The notes under the pieces were generated by a model that was not told where the DNA came from, made no database searches, and saw only the letters and a list, made by a program, of their open reading frames with translations. From Sitta carolinensis (lineage: Eukaryota > Chordata > Aves > Passeriformes > Sittidae), in contig CM063283.1 in assembly GCA_032173965.1 (NCBI GenBank), forward strand, positions 114,379,187 to 114,443,186: a DNA stretch of 64,000 bases, in the 5' to 3' direction. Below, piece by piece: positions 11,577-21,902 of this stretch. The translations under genes were made by a program, and so were the position numbers. The stretch's first letter is position 1. Each line of letters begins with the position of its first letter.

Positions 11577-11770
11577 TAAAAAGTAAAGCACCTCATCTCA
11601 GCTGGCTGCGAGTTCCCATCCCAGATGGAGACTGGGGCTCCCCTGGATGAGCCCCTGGGCAGCAGGGCTGGGACAGCCTGAGCCTGATCTTCCTTTGTGG
11701 AGCTCCTTGGATGGCTCAGGAGGGTGGCAGAAGGGGTCACCTCTCCTGTGAGTTGGTGGATGTGTCCCAC
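11577..11770 (+). repeat. inverted repeat 2, left arm
   Basis: Its reverse complement matches 13624-13821 at about 95% over some 190 bp (for example 'catccaccaactcac' and 'gaggtgaccccttctgccac' seen from the other strand). The arm ends exactly where the LTR at 11771 begins. Confidence 0.9.
11765..11770. repeat. target-site duplication, left copy (TCCCAC)
   Basis: The same hexamer TCCCAC occurs at 12391-12396, directly after the LTR. Six-base duplications are typical of ERVK-like (class II) and alpharetroviral integration. Confidence 0.75.
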
Positions 11771-11881
11771 TGTCGGGGTCCCGACAAGGTTTGGGACCCC
11801 GATTTGTTGGTTTAAGTCTTTACTTCTGCCCGTGTGTTCAAAGGATGAGACAACACCTCTCAGTCTTTTGTCTCAAGGTTG

Positions 11882-11887
11882 TTTATT
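11882..11887 (-). terminator. LTR polyadenylation signal AATAAA
   Basis: TTTATT on the plus strand, about 95 bp downstream of the TATA box in LTR orientation. Confidence 0.75.
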
Positions 11888-11980
11888 GTTCCTTATCTAT
11901 AAAATTTTCTTCCTGCCCAGCCGAGGTGTGCTCAGCAGGACAGTCAGAGGCACTCTGCCTGCCCCCAGGGCGGCGTTATC

Positions 11981-11988
11981 TTTATATA
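11981..11988 (-). promoter_or_regulatory. LTR TATA box TATATAAA
   Basis: A strong TATA box at the expected U3 position. Whether this LTR still drives transcription is unknown. Confidence 0.75.
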
Positions 11989-12390
11989 CAGAAAACTACG
12001 TGTGACATATTGACAATTATTCCCCAATACCCATCACCTAGGTTAGACAGTGAGCTTCTACTCTAAACCAATCCAAAAGTGCCAGCATCATCAGAGAAGA
12101 TGGAGGTACAGAAGAAGAAGAAGAAAGGCTAGACATGCCCAAATTCCTCCATCTTGTCCCCAAAAACACCTATACAAAGAATCCTAAAATCTACATTTAT
12201 ACCCTTTGATATACTAATCATTACACTATTTAAACTGCTGTGGCTTTCATCTCCTCGTGTAAAGGTGGCAATTTGCTCCAGGGTTGTAATGGAGCCCACT
12301 GGTGCTCTGGGCTGTGTGCCAGAGTCTCCAAGCCCCCTGGCAAGGATCTCGGCAGCTCTGGACTCCCAAAGGGATGTCCTGGGCTCCACA

Positions 12391-12396
12391 TCCCAC
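12391..12396. repeat. target-site duplication, right copy (TCCCAC)
   Basis: Identical to 11765-11770. Confidence 0.75.
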
Positions 12397-12991
12397 CATG
12401 CAGATGGCTCCTGTCCAGGGATTTTTTCCAGATGCCTCACTTCTCCTGGCTGGCTCACCAGAGATGGTGCCTTGTGGAGCTGGAACAGAGGGAGGACAAA
12501 GTTCAGGAGAATAAAGTGGATTTTTATGGGGTGCCTTCGAAGGGCACACCCTGGCAGTGCCCCAGCCCAGGCTGGCTCCAGGATGGAAGCACAAGATGCC
12601 TTGGGCAGGAGAGCTCCCATGTTTAGAGGTTTTAGGCCATTGGCATACAGGAGTCAGCTGCCAATTAACAGCCTCAAATGATGGAGTTTCATCCTCCCTG
12701 CTGGCTTGCTGCCCTCCTCCCTTCACGCTGCTGCTGCTTTGGGGCTGAAGTTGGAGGAGATTGTCCTTGAGTGCCCAACTAAAATAAGATTATTGTGTCC
12801 TCACCACCCTGTGAAAAGATCCTCGTGAGCCTGAATAGGAAACTAAAAGCTGCACACCAATGCAAAATGCAAAACTTAAAACTTTAAGCATCACCCCAGT
12901 TGTCCTTTTCCTTGGCTCAGGTCCCAGCAGGCTTGCAAAAGTATCCATGGAATGTGGTGCTTCATCCCAACGTGAAAATTGTTCTCTGCTG
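12397..12991. other. unique sequence, no feature seen
   Basis: Spacer between the LTR and the next CR1. The overlapping frames of 128-175 codons that enter it from the LTR are not recognised as genes. Confidence 0.4.
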
Positions 12992-13376
12992 ATGGAATCA
13001 CAGGCTGGTTTGGGTTGGAAAAGTCCTCAAAGTCCACCCAGAGCCCCCCTGCCCGGGCAGGGCCCCCTGCCCCTGCCCCAGGCTGCTCCAGCCCCAGTGT
13101 CCAGCCTGGCCTGGGGCACTGCCAGGGATCCAGGGGCAGCCACAGCTGCTCTGGGGCATCCACAAAGGCAGGAATTCCTGCCCCAAATCCCACCCAAGCC
13201 CTTCCTGCTGGCAGTGTGAGCCATTCCCTGTGTGCTGTCCCTCCATCCTTGTCCCCAGTCCCTCTCCAGCTCTCCTGGAGCCCCTCTGGGCTCTGGAAGG
13301 GTCTCTGAGGTGTCCCTGGAGCTTCTCCTCTCCAGGCTGGACAGCTCCAGCTCTCCCAGCCTGGCTCCAGAACAGA
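12992..13376 (-). mobile_element. CR1 LINE, about 385 bp of 3' end
   Basis: Begins with the inverted tail region 'ggtttgggttggaaaagtcc', continues through 'gctccagccccagtgtccag' and 'ccagggatccaggggcagcc', and extends 5' to 'cctctccaggctggacagct'. Open frames of up to 164 codons here are CR1 shadows. Confidence 0.9.
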
Positions 13377-13623
13377 CAATTCCACAATCCAGTGAAAACA
13401 GAGATTAAAGAAGAGTTTTCCATGGCATCTCCTTCCTCTCTGGCTTCACCTTGTCAGCTTTCCTGGCCCTGCACACCAACCCATGCTGGAAAGGCCACAC
13501 ACTCCACTCCTCTCCCAGTTGCCCACCCACTGGCCCTGGTTACAACAGCTCCTGTGCCTCAGGAAGAGCAGCCTGGATGTGGGATGTGACTGGTGAGCAG
13601 AGCTTTGATCACCAGGAGCAACT
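13377..13623. other. unique sequence, no feature seen
   Basis: Single-copy DNA inside the inverted-repeat-2 loop. Confidence 0.35.
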
Positions 13624-13821
13624 GGGGACACATCCACCAACTCACGGGTGAGGTGACCCCTTCTGCCACCCTCCTGTGCCATCCCAAGGAGCTCCACAAA
13701 GGAAGATCAGGCTCTGGCTGTCCCAGCCCTGCTGCCCAGGGGCTCATCCAGGGAGCCCCAGTCTCCATCTGGGATGGGAAGCTCGCAGCCAGCTGAGCTG
13801 GGGTGCTTTTCTTGTTTAAAA
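13624..13821 (-). repeat. inverted repeat 2, right arm
   Basis: Partner of 11577-11770, with few mismatches and without the LTR. Confidence 0.9.
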
Positions 13822-14359
13822 TAATTCATTGAGTTGGCTCCCACACGGAGCTCTCTGCGAGATGCTCTCCTTAAGTGGCTGTAAAACACCAGCGTGACAC
13901 GGGCACAGCAGAATGCTCCCCTCTTCATTTCTGCTCCAAGTTAATTTGTAGGCAATTACTGCAGCTTGAAACACTTGCATTTGCTCTGCAGGCAGAAGAA
14001 GGTAATTTAAGATTTTTTAATTTTTTTTTTCTGTGATTAATTATTGATGATTCAGATCAGGAGCCATTTATTACCACCTTATTTTACAAACAGTTCTCAG
14101 TCTAAGGGGGTGTGGGTCCACATAGAAGTGGATAAATCATTTATTTGGCCAAGATATCGTTGTGAGGGAAGGGATTTTGCCTTTTGCACCTTGGATTTTC
14201 AAAAGCAGGGAAGCTGAGCTGTTGTCAAGCCTTGTCTGGCTCCAAACTGTGCTGTTGGAGTGCTCCCCTTGTCACATGGAGCACTTGTTTCCTGTTGATG
14301 GCACGGAGCTGATGGCAGAAAATTGCCCTGACAGATTTACAAGGATCAGGGAGGGTGAG
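13822..14359. promoter_or_regulatory. unique block, possible conserved noncoding element
   Basis: Non-repetitive sequence with homeodomain-type cores ('aagttaatttgtaggcaatt', 'gattaattattgatgatt'). This texture is common in vertebrate regulatory DNA; no conservation evidence is available. Confidence 0.2.
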
Positions 14360-14720
14360 TTCAGCTCACATCTCTAACTCGTGGTTTAAAGGTCATAAGA
14401 CTTTTAGTTACAAGACCTTTTAAGGATTTATGAACCAATAAAATACCCCCACCGAGAATATTTACATTTTTAACCCAATAATCAGTTTTTATGTTTTATA
14501 CGTCTTGCTGCAGTGCAGAATTTCTTAACCAATCATCCAATGACACACAAACTCATAATTCTACACTGTAAAACTTATTATTATTTTTATAACTACTCCT
14601 ACATCTTAAATTCTAAACTTTTACCTTTCTAGTATGTAGCTTAACATGTTTTTGCTTAAATTACAAATCCACATTTTAGCTTCTAATTTTGGCAATTTTT
14701 CTCACATTTAACCCTGTATT
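14360..14720 (-). mobile_element. diverged LTR fragment related to copies A, B and C
   Basis: On the minus strand it shares short ordered blocks with the LTRs at 36277, 48135 and 57463: 'gattggttaagaaa' with 'tctgca', 'ttattgggttaaaa' and 'ccttaaaaggtcttg' near the promoter. U5 and the termini are not recognisable. Old, partial and uncertain. Confidence 0.4.
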
Positions 14721-15080
14721 TAATGAAAAGCTTTGGCTTGCAGACTCAGTGTTCTGAGAGCTCTCTGCTCTCCAGACTCCAGCATCTCAGAGCCAGAGGG
14801 TTATGGAGGAGAAAAGGAGGAGAAACCACAGGGAGACAGCTTTTCCTTGGATTTAGGAGCCAACAGCCATCCATGCCTTGGGAATGCTCCCCCAGGGTTT
14901 GTGTGAGCTCCCCCTTCCACAACAGAGGATTCAACCCCAGTGGTTTTAGCATTCCAACAGCTTTGGAATTCTGCCTGCACATCCTGGGATCAAAAGATGG
15001 GCAAAGAGAAAAATCCAAGCCCTCTTTGGTGGTGGTTTCCACACCTGAGTGTGCAGGAGCACTGGGGAAAGGGAGACATC
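14721..15080. other. unique sequence, no feature seen
   Basis: A 181-codon plus-strand frame (14723-15268) starts here but runs into an antisense CR1. No domain recognised. Confidence 0.4.
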
Positions 15081-15330
15081 AAATCATGGAGTGGTTTGGG
15101 ATGGAAGAGACCTTGAAGATCATCCAAGATCATCTCCCATTTTCCCAGGCTGCTCCAAGCCCAGTGTCCAACCTGGCCTTGGACGTTCCCAGGGATCCAG
15201 GGGCAGCCACAGCTGCTCTGGGAATTCCAACCCAGCCTCTCCTCACCCTCTCAGGGAACAATTCCTAATTCCCAAAATCCCATCCAGCCCTGCCCTCCTC
15301 CAGTCTGGACCCACTGCCCCAAACGGTTCC
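15081..15330 (-). mobile_element. CR1 LINE, 3' end
   Basis: 'atggagtggtttgggatgga' (inverted tail), then 'gctccaagcccagtgtccaa' and 'ccagggatccaggggcagcc'. More diverged than the copies at 44912 and 49585. Confidence 0.85.
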
Positions 15331-15959
15331 TTGGCTCCTGAGTTGAGACTGGCAGCACCCAGAGTTTCCTCTCTTTGGACAAAGTTTCAGGTGATTTATA
15401 ACACAATTTTCCCCTATTTTCTATAGAAATGTTTTGGTTGAAAAATGGGAATAGGAAAAGCAGGATCATGAGGTGGTTGTGGTTAAAAAGGCAGGTTCTG
15501 TGTTGGAGGCAAGGAATTGGTCATCATGAGCTTCTCCTGAGAAAACTGTGTGAAATTTATGGATTTTGGCTGAATTTAGAGATTTGATTTCCAGCTGAAA
15601 CTGGATCTGGCTTTGGCCTTGTCAGGTGAGAGGGTGAAATGAGCTGTTCCCAAGAATGATGGGAGAGAATCCGAGCAATTGTTGAGAGAGAAAACTGAAA
15701 TTTAAGGGGAACTACTAAACATCTGCTTATTCATATGTTATTCATAATATAACAGTTATTCATATGTTCCAGGGATTTGCAGAAATTATTTTGTGTAAGT
15801 TAGAGGTATTTTGGAGTGCTTTCACAAATCTGATCCTTGAAGCAAATTGGGATGAGGAGATTTTGCCTCAAATACTTCGGTGTTTTTTTTCTGGTGGTAC
15901 AAACAGAACCCAGACACAATTAAAATCCTGTTTAATTAAAATCCTGTTTAATTAAAATA
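15331..15959. other. unique sequence, no feature seen
   Basis: AT-leaning single-copy DNA. 'tcctgtttaattaaaa' is duplicated once near 15930-15955. Confidence 0.35.
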
Positions 15960-16360
15960 TTTCTCTGCCTGATAAAGTGACAAAAAAATGATGAATGCAA
16001 ACCCTTCAGTCATTCAAGGCCTGTAAATCCCAGTCAATAATTTTATAGCCTCTCAACTCTTCTGCTCTTAGCACAACTTAAAAGCGTCGGAGTGAAAAAA
16101 ATGGTCTAACAAGTGCTCCTGCTATAACAAGACTATTACTGCCATTGATTTTTCCAAGAGGAAAACCCCCAGCTAAAGTTCCAGGAGGAGATGAATACAA
16201 CCGCCTTTTAATAATATTAACTTTCTGGAAATCAATATTTTCTCTCATTTTACACCAGACTTTGCTACACCCCAGCCGCTGTACAAGCGGTGAGAATCGA
16301 TGCAGAGCCTGTGGATCTGCAAGGACCTTCCCAAAGGCTGCTGTAAAGGACAAGGATTAG
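15960..16360. promoter_or_regulatory. unique block, possible conserved noncoding element
   Basis: Balanced, non-repetitive sequence with retained CpGs ('aaaagcgtcgg', 'acaagcggtgagaatcgatg') and AT-rich cores. It stands out from its repeat-rich surroundings. Composition-based inference only. Confidence 0.22.
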
Positions 16361-16465
16361 TTAAGCCTGGCCTGGAAAGTCAGAGTTTAAGTTTAAGCCC
16401 AGATCCAGAGGGATTTTGGGGACAAAAATGTTTGGGTTTGGTTCTGATGATGAGGATGCGTGAGG

Positions 16466-16610
16466 ATGGAAAGGTCCCAATCTTTGCAGCCGGTCCCAGG
16501 GCCAGGTTTGAGTTTCTCCAAGGATGGACACTCCACAATTTCCCTCTGCATCTCCTGCCAGGCCTCAGTCCCTTACAGGAAAACTGTTCCTGAAATTCCT
16601 GCGTCTCCCT
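16466..16610 (-). mobile_element. CR1 LINE fragment, diverged
   Basis: 'tttgagtttctccaaggatg' followed by 'gacactccacaatttccctc' and 'ccttacaggaaaactgttcc' matches the antisense of an older CR1 subfamily. Confidence 0.6.
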
Positions 16611-16799
16611 TTTCACACCCTGCTCACTTAAACCTGTCAATATTTCATTTATTTCATTTATTTATTGTATTAATTTAATTTATGAACATGTGCAGGCAGC
16701 TCAGGGATGTTAATTACCCACACAGGCTGATGGGAAAACTGGGATAAGGATCTTCCAACATCCCATGGATGCCAGGGAAAATTATGGCTTTTCCCAGGT

Positions 16800-16876
16800 C
16801 CTGGGATCCTGCACTCACTATCCCAGTTTGCTCCAAGCCCTCTCCAACCTGGCCTTGGACACTTCCAGGGATGAGG
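16800..16876 (-). mobile_element. CR1 LINE fragment
   Basis: 'cagtttgctccaagccctct' followed by 'ccaacctggccttggacact' and 'tccagggatga', the antisense CR1 core. The inverted tail is not recognisable. Confidence 0.6.
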
Positions 16877-18344
16877 TTTCCAAAATAACCAAAATAATCA
16901 CCCAAAATTCCATGTCCACCTGCAATTCCACCTCCAGAGTCCATCTGGAAATTGAGCTTTGGAAAAGCAGCTGGAAATCTTCAGCCCCAGTGGGTTGTGT
17001 CCCTTTCCTCTTCTCCTTAATGGAAAAAAACAACTCTGTGATCTGGATTTGGATAAAATCCAAATTTGGATATTTAAAATCAGGGTAAACCTGATTTTAA
17101 ATACAGGTATTTATTTATGGGCCTGGATCTAAATTATCTTTATTCCAACCCAAGCTTTTCCAGAACTCCAAATCCATGATTAAATAAATTTCCATTTTAT
17201 CACCAAATCTCTTTTAAAGTATTTTTGTCTCCTTTTCCTCTTAGTCTGAGCTAAATCCAGCAAGGGTTTGGCCGTGTTAAAAATATTCCTGTGCTGAAAC
17301 TTAAAGAAATCCCAGGAATGTTGTGAGATTTCACTGCAGGAGCAATAAGGAGGAAGCTTTTATTCCCCATGCTTTCCTTCCAATTCATTGTGTCAATATA
17401 AAAAAATTTTCTAAATTTTGCCTCACAGAAAGCTGATTTTAAAGCAGGTCATGATTAAGAGACTGGGAGAATCTTAAAAATATTGCATTTTCTTGAGGAA
17501 AGAATATTCCTGTCCTGGATATTTCTGCTTTGGATGAAAGTCTTCTTGCAAAAACTACAATGTTTGATCAATTCTACAATGAAGCTTTGTCAGCTCCAGC
17601 AGTGAGGACAGAGACCTAAAAGTCAGGGCCTGGAGAATATAAAATGAAAAATATTCCTCATTTCCAGAATAAATCATCTGTGGGCATAAACAGTTAATTT
17701 TGGATATTGTTAGGATATTCCAAGTATTTGCTTTTTCTACACACCAGCAGAAGCTGCTTCCGTTTTCCAACTCCAGAGTCTTCCTTCCTTAACATGGTCT
17801 TGTTATTATTTTTTTTTGTTTTGTTTTTATGTTTGTGGGAGCAGGTGTGAAAAAAAATTAATTCATAATAAGAAGAAATTCTTTGTTTCCCAAGTGATTT
17901 CGATGTACACACCATGGAAAAGAATCTGCTGGTGTTTTCTGCAAGAATATCCCGTGCTGCTTTCAACTTTGTCAGGAAAATAATCTAGGAAAAAGCTGTT
18001 TAAATGACAGTCCAAGAGTCAGAGCCACCAATTGTTAACTCTAAAGCTTTTTTTTTTTTATTTTTCACCAGCATTCCTGGGGTTTTCCCTGCGTTGTCCC
18101 CACTGCATCTTGTGAAATCACGAGGATATTCCAGGCCCTTTAGGATTTCTTATTTATTAACCTCTCCAAAACATATCCAAGCATTTTTCCTCTGCCTTCT
18201 TCCCTGTATGGATGTGCTGCAGGAGCCTCCCAGCCTGGAGGATGTGGCACAACAAATGAGGGAAAAACCCCATTTATGGCCTTAAATTGTGCCAGGGGAG
18301 GTTCAGATTTGTGAAGAAAGGAATTTTATCCCTCAGGAATGGTC
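16877..18344. other. unique AT-leaning sequence, no feature seen
   Basis: About 1.5 kb with no clear element. Small open frames only. Confidence 0.4.
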
Positions 18345-18490
18345 AGGAATGGGAGTGAGCTGCCCAGGGAGGGGGGGAATCCCTGGGAATGTTCAGAAGG
18401 TGCCTGGATGTGGCACTTGGGGTGATGATGAGTGGGACTGGATGGTCCTGAAGGGCTCTTCCCACCTCCGTTCCACAACTCTGGGATTTT
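18345..18490 (+). mobile_element. CR1 LINE, 3' end
   Basis: 'gtgcctggatgtggcacttg' followed by 'gggtgatgatgagtgggact' and 'ggatggtcctgaagggctct', ending 'caactctgggattttggg' (octamer-type tail). Confidence 0.7.
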
Positions 18491-18769
18491 GGGAGGAGTG
18501 GTGCCAGGCCATGAGGTGCCACAGGTGGAGAAGCTGGATTTCATCCGAGTGCTCAGAGCAGCTGCCACATCTCCAGGGAACTGAGGTTCTGCTAAAATTC
18601 CTCCAGAGCCCCAAATCCCCAACTCCACTGCTTTTAGGATGGTTCTCCAGGCACTTGGAGTGTCAGGGGTTAGGGACAGCCTAATGCTCTCCGTGGCTGA
18701 ATTTTTTTTGGGGTGCCTGTGAAGACACAAAAAACACAAAGTGAACTTCTCCCTCCGTCCAGCCCCCAA
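18491..18769. other. unique sequence, no feature seen
   Basis: No gene or element recognised. Confidence 0.35.
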
Positions 18770-19200
18770 CGCCGCCGCTCCCCAAACGAACGATTAATGC
18801 CTGAAAAAAGCCTGAAAAATGGCTCTCCCTTTGACCTTTCTAAGGTTTGTCATTTAGTTGACATACCCATTACCTCCAAAATCAAATGTGTTTGTCTAAA
18901 CATTATTCTGATGTTTGCTTTGGGCCCCAAAGGTCAGACAGCTGACCACTAACTCGCTGACAGTGATCAATTCCGGCTGAAATCCTGTCACTGGGCCTGT
19001 TTATTCCACGATCCATCTCTGCTTTGCCAGCCTCCCCCGCCACTTTCTGCTGTTGAGGCGCTTTTAAAGCTAACAATAATCCAATTTGGGATTGATCAAT
19101 GGCAGCGTGTGGTCAGTAAGCAAAATGACAAAGTCTGCGTGCGGCCGCTGACCACAGGCTGGGGGTGTTCTGCAGGGGGCTGATTGCAAATTGAATGCAT
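18770..19200. promoter_or_regulatory. strong candidate conserved noncoding element or enhancer
   Basis: Single-copy sequence with dense transcription-factor-like sites. These are CTTTGA (TCF/LEF type, about 18830), CAAAGGTCA (nuclear-receptor type, 18928-18936), AACAAT (SOX type, 19072-19077), and TGTGGTCA (19108-19115) facing its exact reverse complement TGACCACA (19149-19156), a RUNX-type pair. A NotI site GCGGCCGC lies at 19141-19148. CpGs are retained although the surroundings are CpG-poor. Function is inferred. Confidence 0.38.
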
Positions 19201-19226
19201 GGAAAGGGTTCCCAAATGTCCTGGCT

Positions 19227-19393
19227 GGAAGGGCAGGTGTCTGCTAAAAAAGGCAGGAGCCTCCCCTGGAATGGAGAATGCAAACCCACTCCCTCTGAAT
19301 TGTTATAATTGTGAAACTAAGAGGCTCTCAGGCAGAGCTATGGGAGAGCAATGACAGATTTTATTAGGGGAATGACAATAAAAATGCTGCTGT
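19227..19393 (+). repeat. direct repeat, copy 1 (about 165 bp)
   Basis: Matches 19635-19796 at about 408-bp offset: 'gaagggcaggtgt', 'cctggaatggagaatgcaaa', 'ggctctcaggc.a' and 'aatgacaataaaaatgc'. Identity by eye is about 75-80%. Element type unknown. Confidence 0.75.
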
Positions 19394-19634
19394 CGATCCC
19401 TGGATGAGCTTCCCTGCCTCCAGAAGTTCCCTGAGCACGAGGCTTGCACCATGCTGGCTCCTAAGGCAGCTCTAGTGCCATGGAACTCCTCAGGACTTGT
19501 GTACAAATCATTTTCAATGCCCTGTTCCATTCACACCCTCCCTGAGCTGGGAAGAGATGGGTGAGGAGGGGTTGGCTTCATGCCGAGCTTTGTGGGTCAG
19601 GGTGTGGGGAGTGGGATTGGGGCTCTCCTGGGGT
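19394..19634. other. spacer between direct repeats
   Basis: Single-copy sequence. Confidence 0.4.
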
Positions 19635-19796
19635 GAAGGGCAGGTGTGTGCTGAGGAGGGCAGGAGCCCCCCTGGAATGGAGAATGCAAAGCCCTCCCTG
19701 GGCATTGTTCTCATGGTGCCATTCAGGGGCTCTCAGGCCAAGCTCTGGGCTGGCACTGACAGTTCTCTGGCAGGAGAATGCCAATAAAAATGCAGT
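19635..19796 (+). repeat. direct repeat, copy 2
   Basis: Partner of 19227-19393. It is more GC-rich than copy 1 and continuous with a GC-rich block to about 20150. Confidence 0.75.
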
Positions 19797-20167
19797 GCTG
19801 CCAGCCCAGCCCCTGGCAGAGTCCGAATCCCCCCTGCCCCCCGGGGCTCGGGGGTGGCAGCAGAGCCATCCCCTGGGGGCTGCAGCCTCCTGCAGGGGCA
19901 CAGGGGGCTCTGCTGGAGCAGGGAGCCTGCAGCAAGGGGCAGATTCCCTCTGCAGCTGCCCTGGGCATCCCTGGGGCTGCTCTGCCTCTGGCACTGCCGG
20001 GCCAAGGCTGCCCTGGGCTGCCCCAGCTGCCAGGGGAGCCAGGCAGGAATGCTTGGCTCCTGCCCTGCCTGCAGCCTCTGCCAGGGGCAGCAGGGAATTT
20101 TCTCAGCCCTGCAGGGAGACTCCGTGGGCCCTGAGCAGCAGAGATGTGCCTGGAGAGGTTTCCTGGA
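19797..20167. other. GC-rich block
   Basis: Rich in CCTGC/GCAGG words. Overlapping open frames on both strands (251 codons plus at 19561-20316; 204 codons minus at 19723-20337) run into the following CR1 and show no domain. Possibly part of an unrecognised element. Confidence 0.35.
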
Positions 20168-20523
20168 TTGGAATTTGGGTTGGAAAGGACCTTAAAAATC
20201 ATCATTCCAGACCCCTGCCATGGCAGGGGCCCCACCCACTGTGCCAGGATCTCCAGCCCCAGTGTCCAGCCTGGCCTGGGGCACTGCCAGAGATCCAGGG
20301 GCTCTGGCAATTCTAGCCCAGCCCTGCCAGGGAACAATTCCTGTCCCCAATCCCATCCAATCCCACTCTGCAGCCATTCCCTGTGTCCTGTCCCTCCCTG
20401 CCTTGTCCCCAGTCCCTCTCCAGCTCTCCCGGAGCCCCTTTGAGCCCTGCAAGAGGCTCTGAGCTCTCCCTGGAGCTTCTCCTCTCCAGGCTGTACTATC
20501 CCAACTCTGTCAGTCTTCCCATC
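20168..20523 (-). mobile_element. CR1 LINE, about 355 bp of 3' end
   Basis: Inverted tail region 'ggaatttgggttggaaagga', core 'ctccagccccagtgtccagc', and 5' extension through 'ctctccagctctcccggagc' and 'cttctcctctccaggctgta'. Confidence 0.9.
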
Positions 20524-20593
20524 GAGGGTTTTTCATAAAACCTTTTAACCAAAGAGTGGTAAAGAGGAGCTTTCTAAATATTGGAGGATGAAA

Positions 20594-20815
20594 AAGAGGA
20601 GTGAAGGGCAGAGAGATCAAGGCTGGAGCTCAGGGCAAGGCTCTTCACCCTGAGGGTGCTGGCACTGCCCAGGGAATGGGCACAGGCTGCCAGAGCTCCA
20701 GGAGCCTTTGGGCAGCCAGGGATGGGCAGGGGGGTCTGGGCAGAGCCAGGGCTTGGCTTGATGATCCTGTGAGTCCCTTCCAGCTCAGGATATTGCAGGA
20801 TTCCATGATAAGATC
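20594..20815 (+). mobile_element. CR1 LINE, 3' end, another subfamily
   Basis: 'ctcttcaccctgagggtgct' followed by 'ggcactgcccagggaatggg' and 'gatgatcctgtgagtccctt', with tail 'ttgcaggattccatgat'. Orientation is opposite to the neighbouring copy at 20168-20523. Confidence 0.65.
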
Positions 20816-21739
20816 CTGCTCTGTGCCTTGTTTCCACCCTCAGGAGTTCTGGAGCTGGGTCCATGGAGTGTCCCCTCCCAGAGCTTCCCTCTCTGCAGCT
20901 CCCCACGGGCAGTGGGAACAGGAATTCCTGGGAGTGTCCTGGAGCCTCTGTTCCAAAGGACAGGGCACCATCAGCAGCAGGAGATGGTGCCTTGGCAATC
21001 CTTTTGTGTGGATTTTGGTGAACTCCTGCTCCCTGGATGTGCAGAAGAGCCCAGCACACCTCAGTGACTCCAGCCATGTGACACAGAGGTCAGTGACACT
21101 TTCAGCACCCCAGGGATGTGATGACACAACCTTTTGTTGTCACACTGAGAGATTTCAGATCCATTTACCAGGGGTGATTTTGGTGGGATGTTTGCTGCAG
21201 GATTTCTGCTGGAAATTCCTTCTGAGAAGGGCACCAAATTTCCCCAGGGTTTTATGGAGCTTGACTCATCCCTTTGTTCTGAAACTGCTTTTTTATTGTG
21301 CCTTTTAATCCTGTAAAATTTATGAGTCTCAGAGCTGCTGCCAAGCTGAGGGACAGAGTTCCAGGTCTGGAAGATTTCCTCTTTTGCTGTTGTTTCTCCA
21401 TCCTGCTTTGTCCTGGTGAGGAGCAAAGGGAAAACTGCCCTTCCTACAGGCACTTCCAGCAAATCCTTGACATCATCTCTGAAATCTCTTGGGTTCCATT
21501 CTTCTTTTTGCTTAATTTGCCCTTCCTCCCTATCCTAATTCTGCTTGAAGGAACCTCTCCCATGCCACTTTGGTTGACAGAATTGGTTTGGAGAATTCTT
21601 TTACTTTTGAGAGGATAAAATAGAATCAATTTCACATTTGAGTATGCTGGAAAACAAATCAGCTGGGAATCATTTGGATCAAATATGGATGTGGGACTTT
21701 AAAATTTAGGGATATGAGTTGTACTTCTGAGTTATGCTG
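20816..21739. other. unique sequence, no feature seen
   Basis: Single-copy. A plus-strand frame of 235 codons (20601-21308) crosses the CR1 boundary and is not recognised as a protein. Confidence 0.4.
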
Positions 21740-21902
21740 CTCCAAACTTCATCCAGCCTGGCCTTGGACACTTCCAGGGACCCAGGAGCAGCCACAGCTC
21801 CTCTGGAAAACCTGTGCCAGGGCCTCCCCACCCTCACAGGGAAGAATTTCTTCCTAAATTTGAACCAAAATTTCCCCTATTTCAGTTTGAACATAAATTT
21901 GA
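21740..21902 (-). mobile_element. CR1 LINE fragment
   Basis: 'ctccaaacttcatccagcct' followed by 'ggccttggacacttccaggg' and 'cctccccaccctcacaggga', ending 'agaatttcttcctaaatttg'. This is antisense CR1 without its tail. Confidence 0.8.

Larger units (their letters stand above)
11771..12390 (-). mobile_element. solo LTR of an endogenous retrovirus (class II-like), 620 bp
   Basis: Read on the minus strand the element starts TGTGGAGCCC and ends CCCGACA (TG...CA termini) and is flanked by TCCCAC on both sides. It has LTR order: a U3 of about 400 bp with a CTT run, a TATA box (11981-11988), a poly(A) signal (11882-11887), and a U5 of about 115 bp. No internal retroviral sequence is attached, so it is a solo LTR left by recombination. 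It sits at the edge of one arm of inverted repeat 2 and is absent from the other arm, so it arrived after that duplication. Confidence 0.88.

Noticed and set aside
12129..12726. Frames of 128-175 codons on both strands
   Set aside because: Largely within the solo LTR, which is normally non-coding, or its flank.
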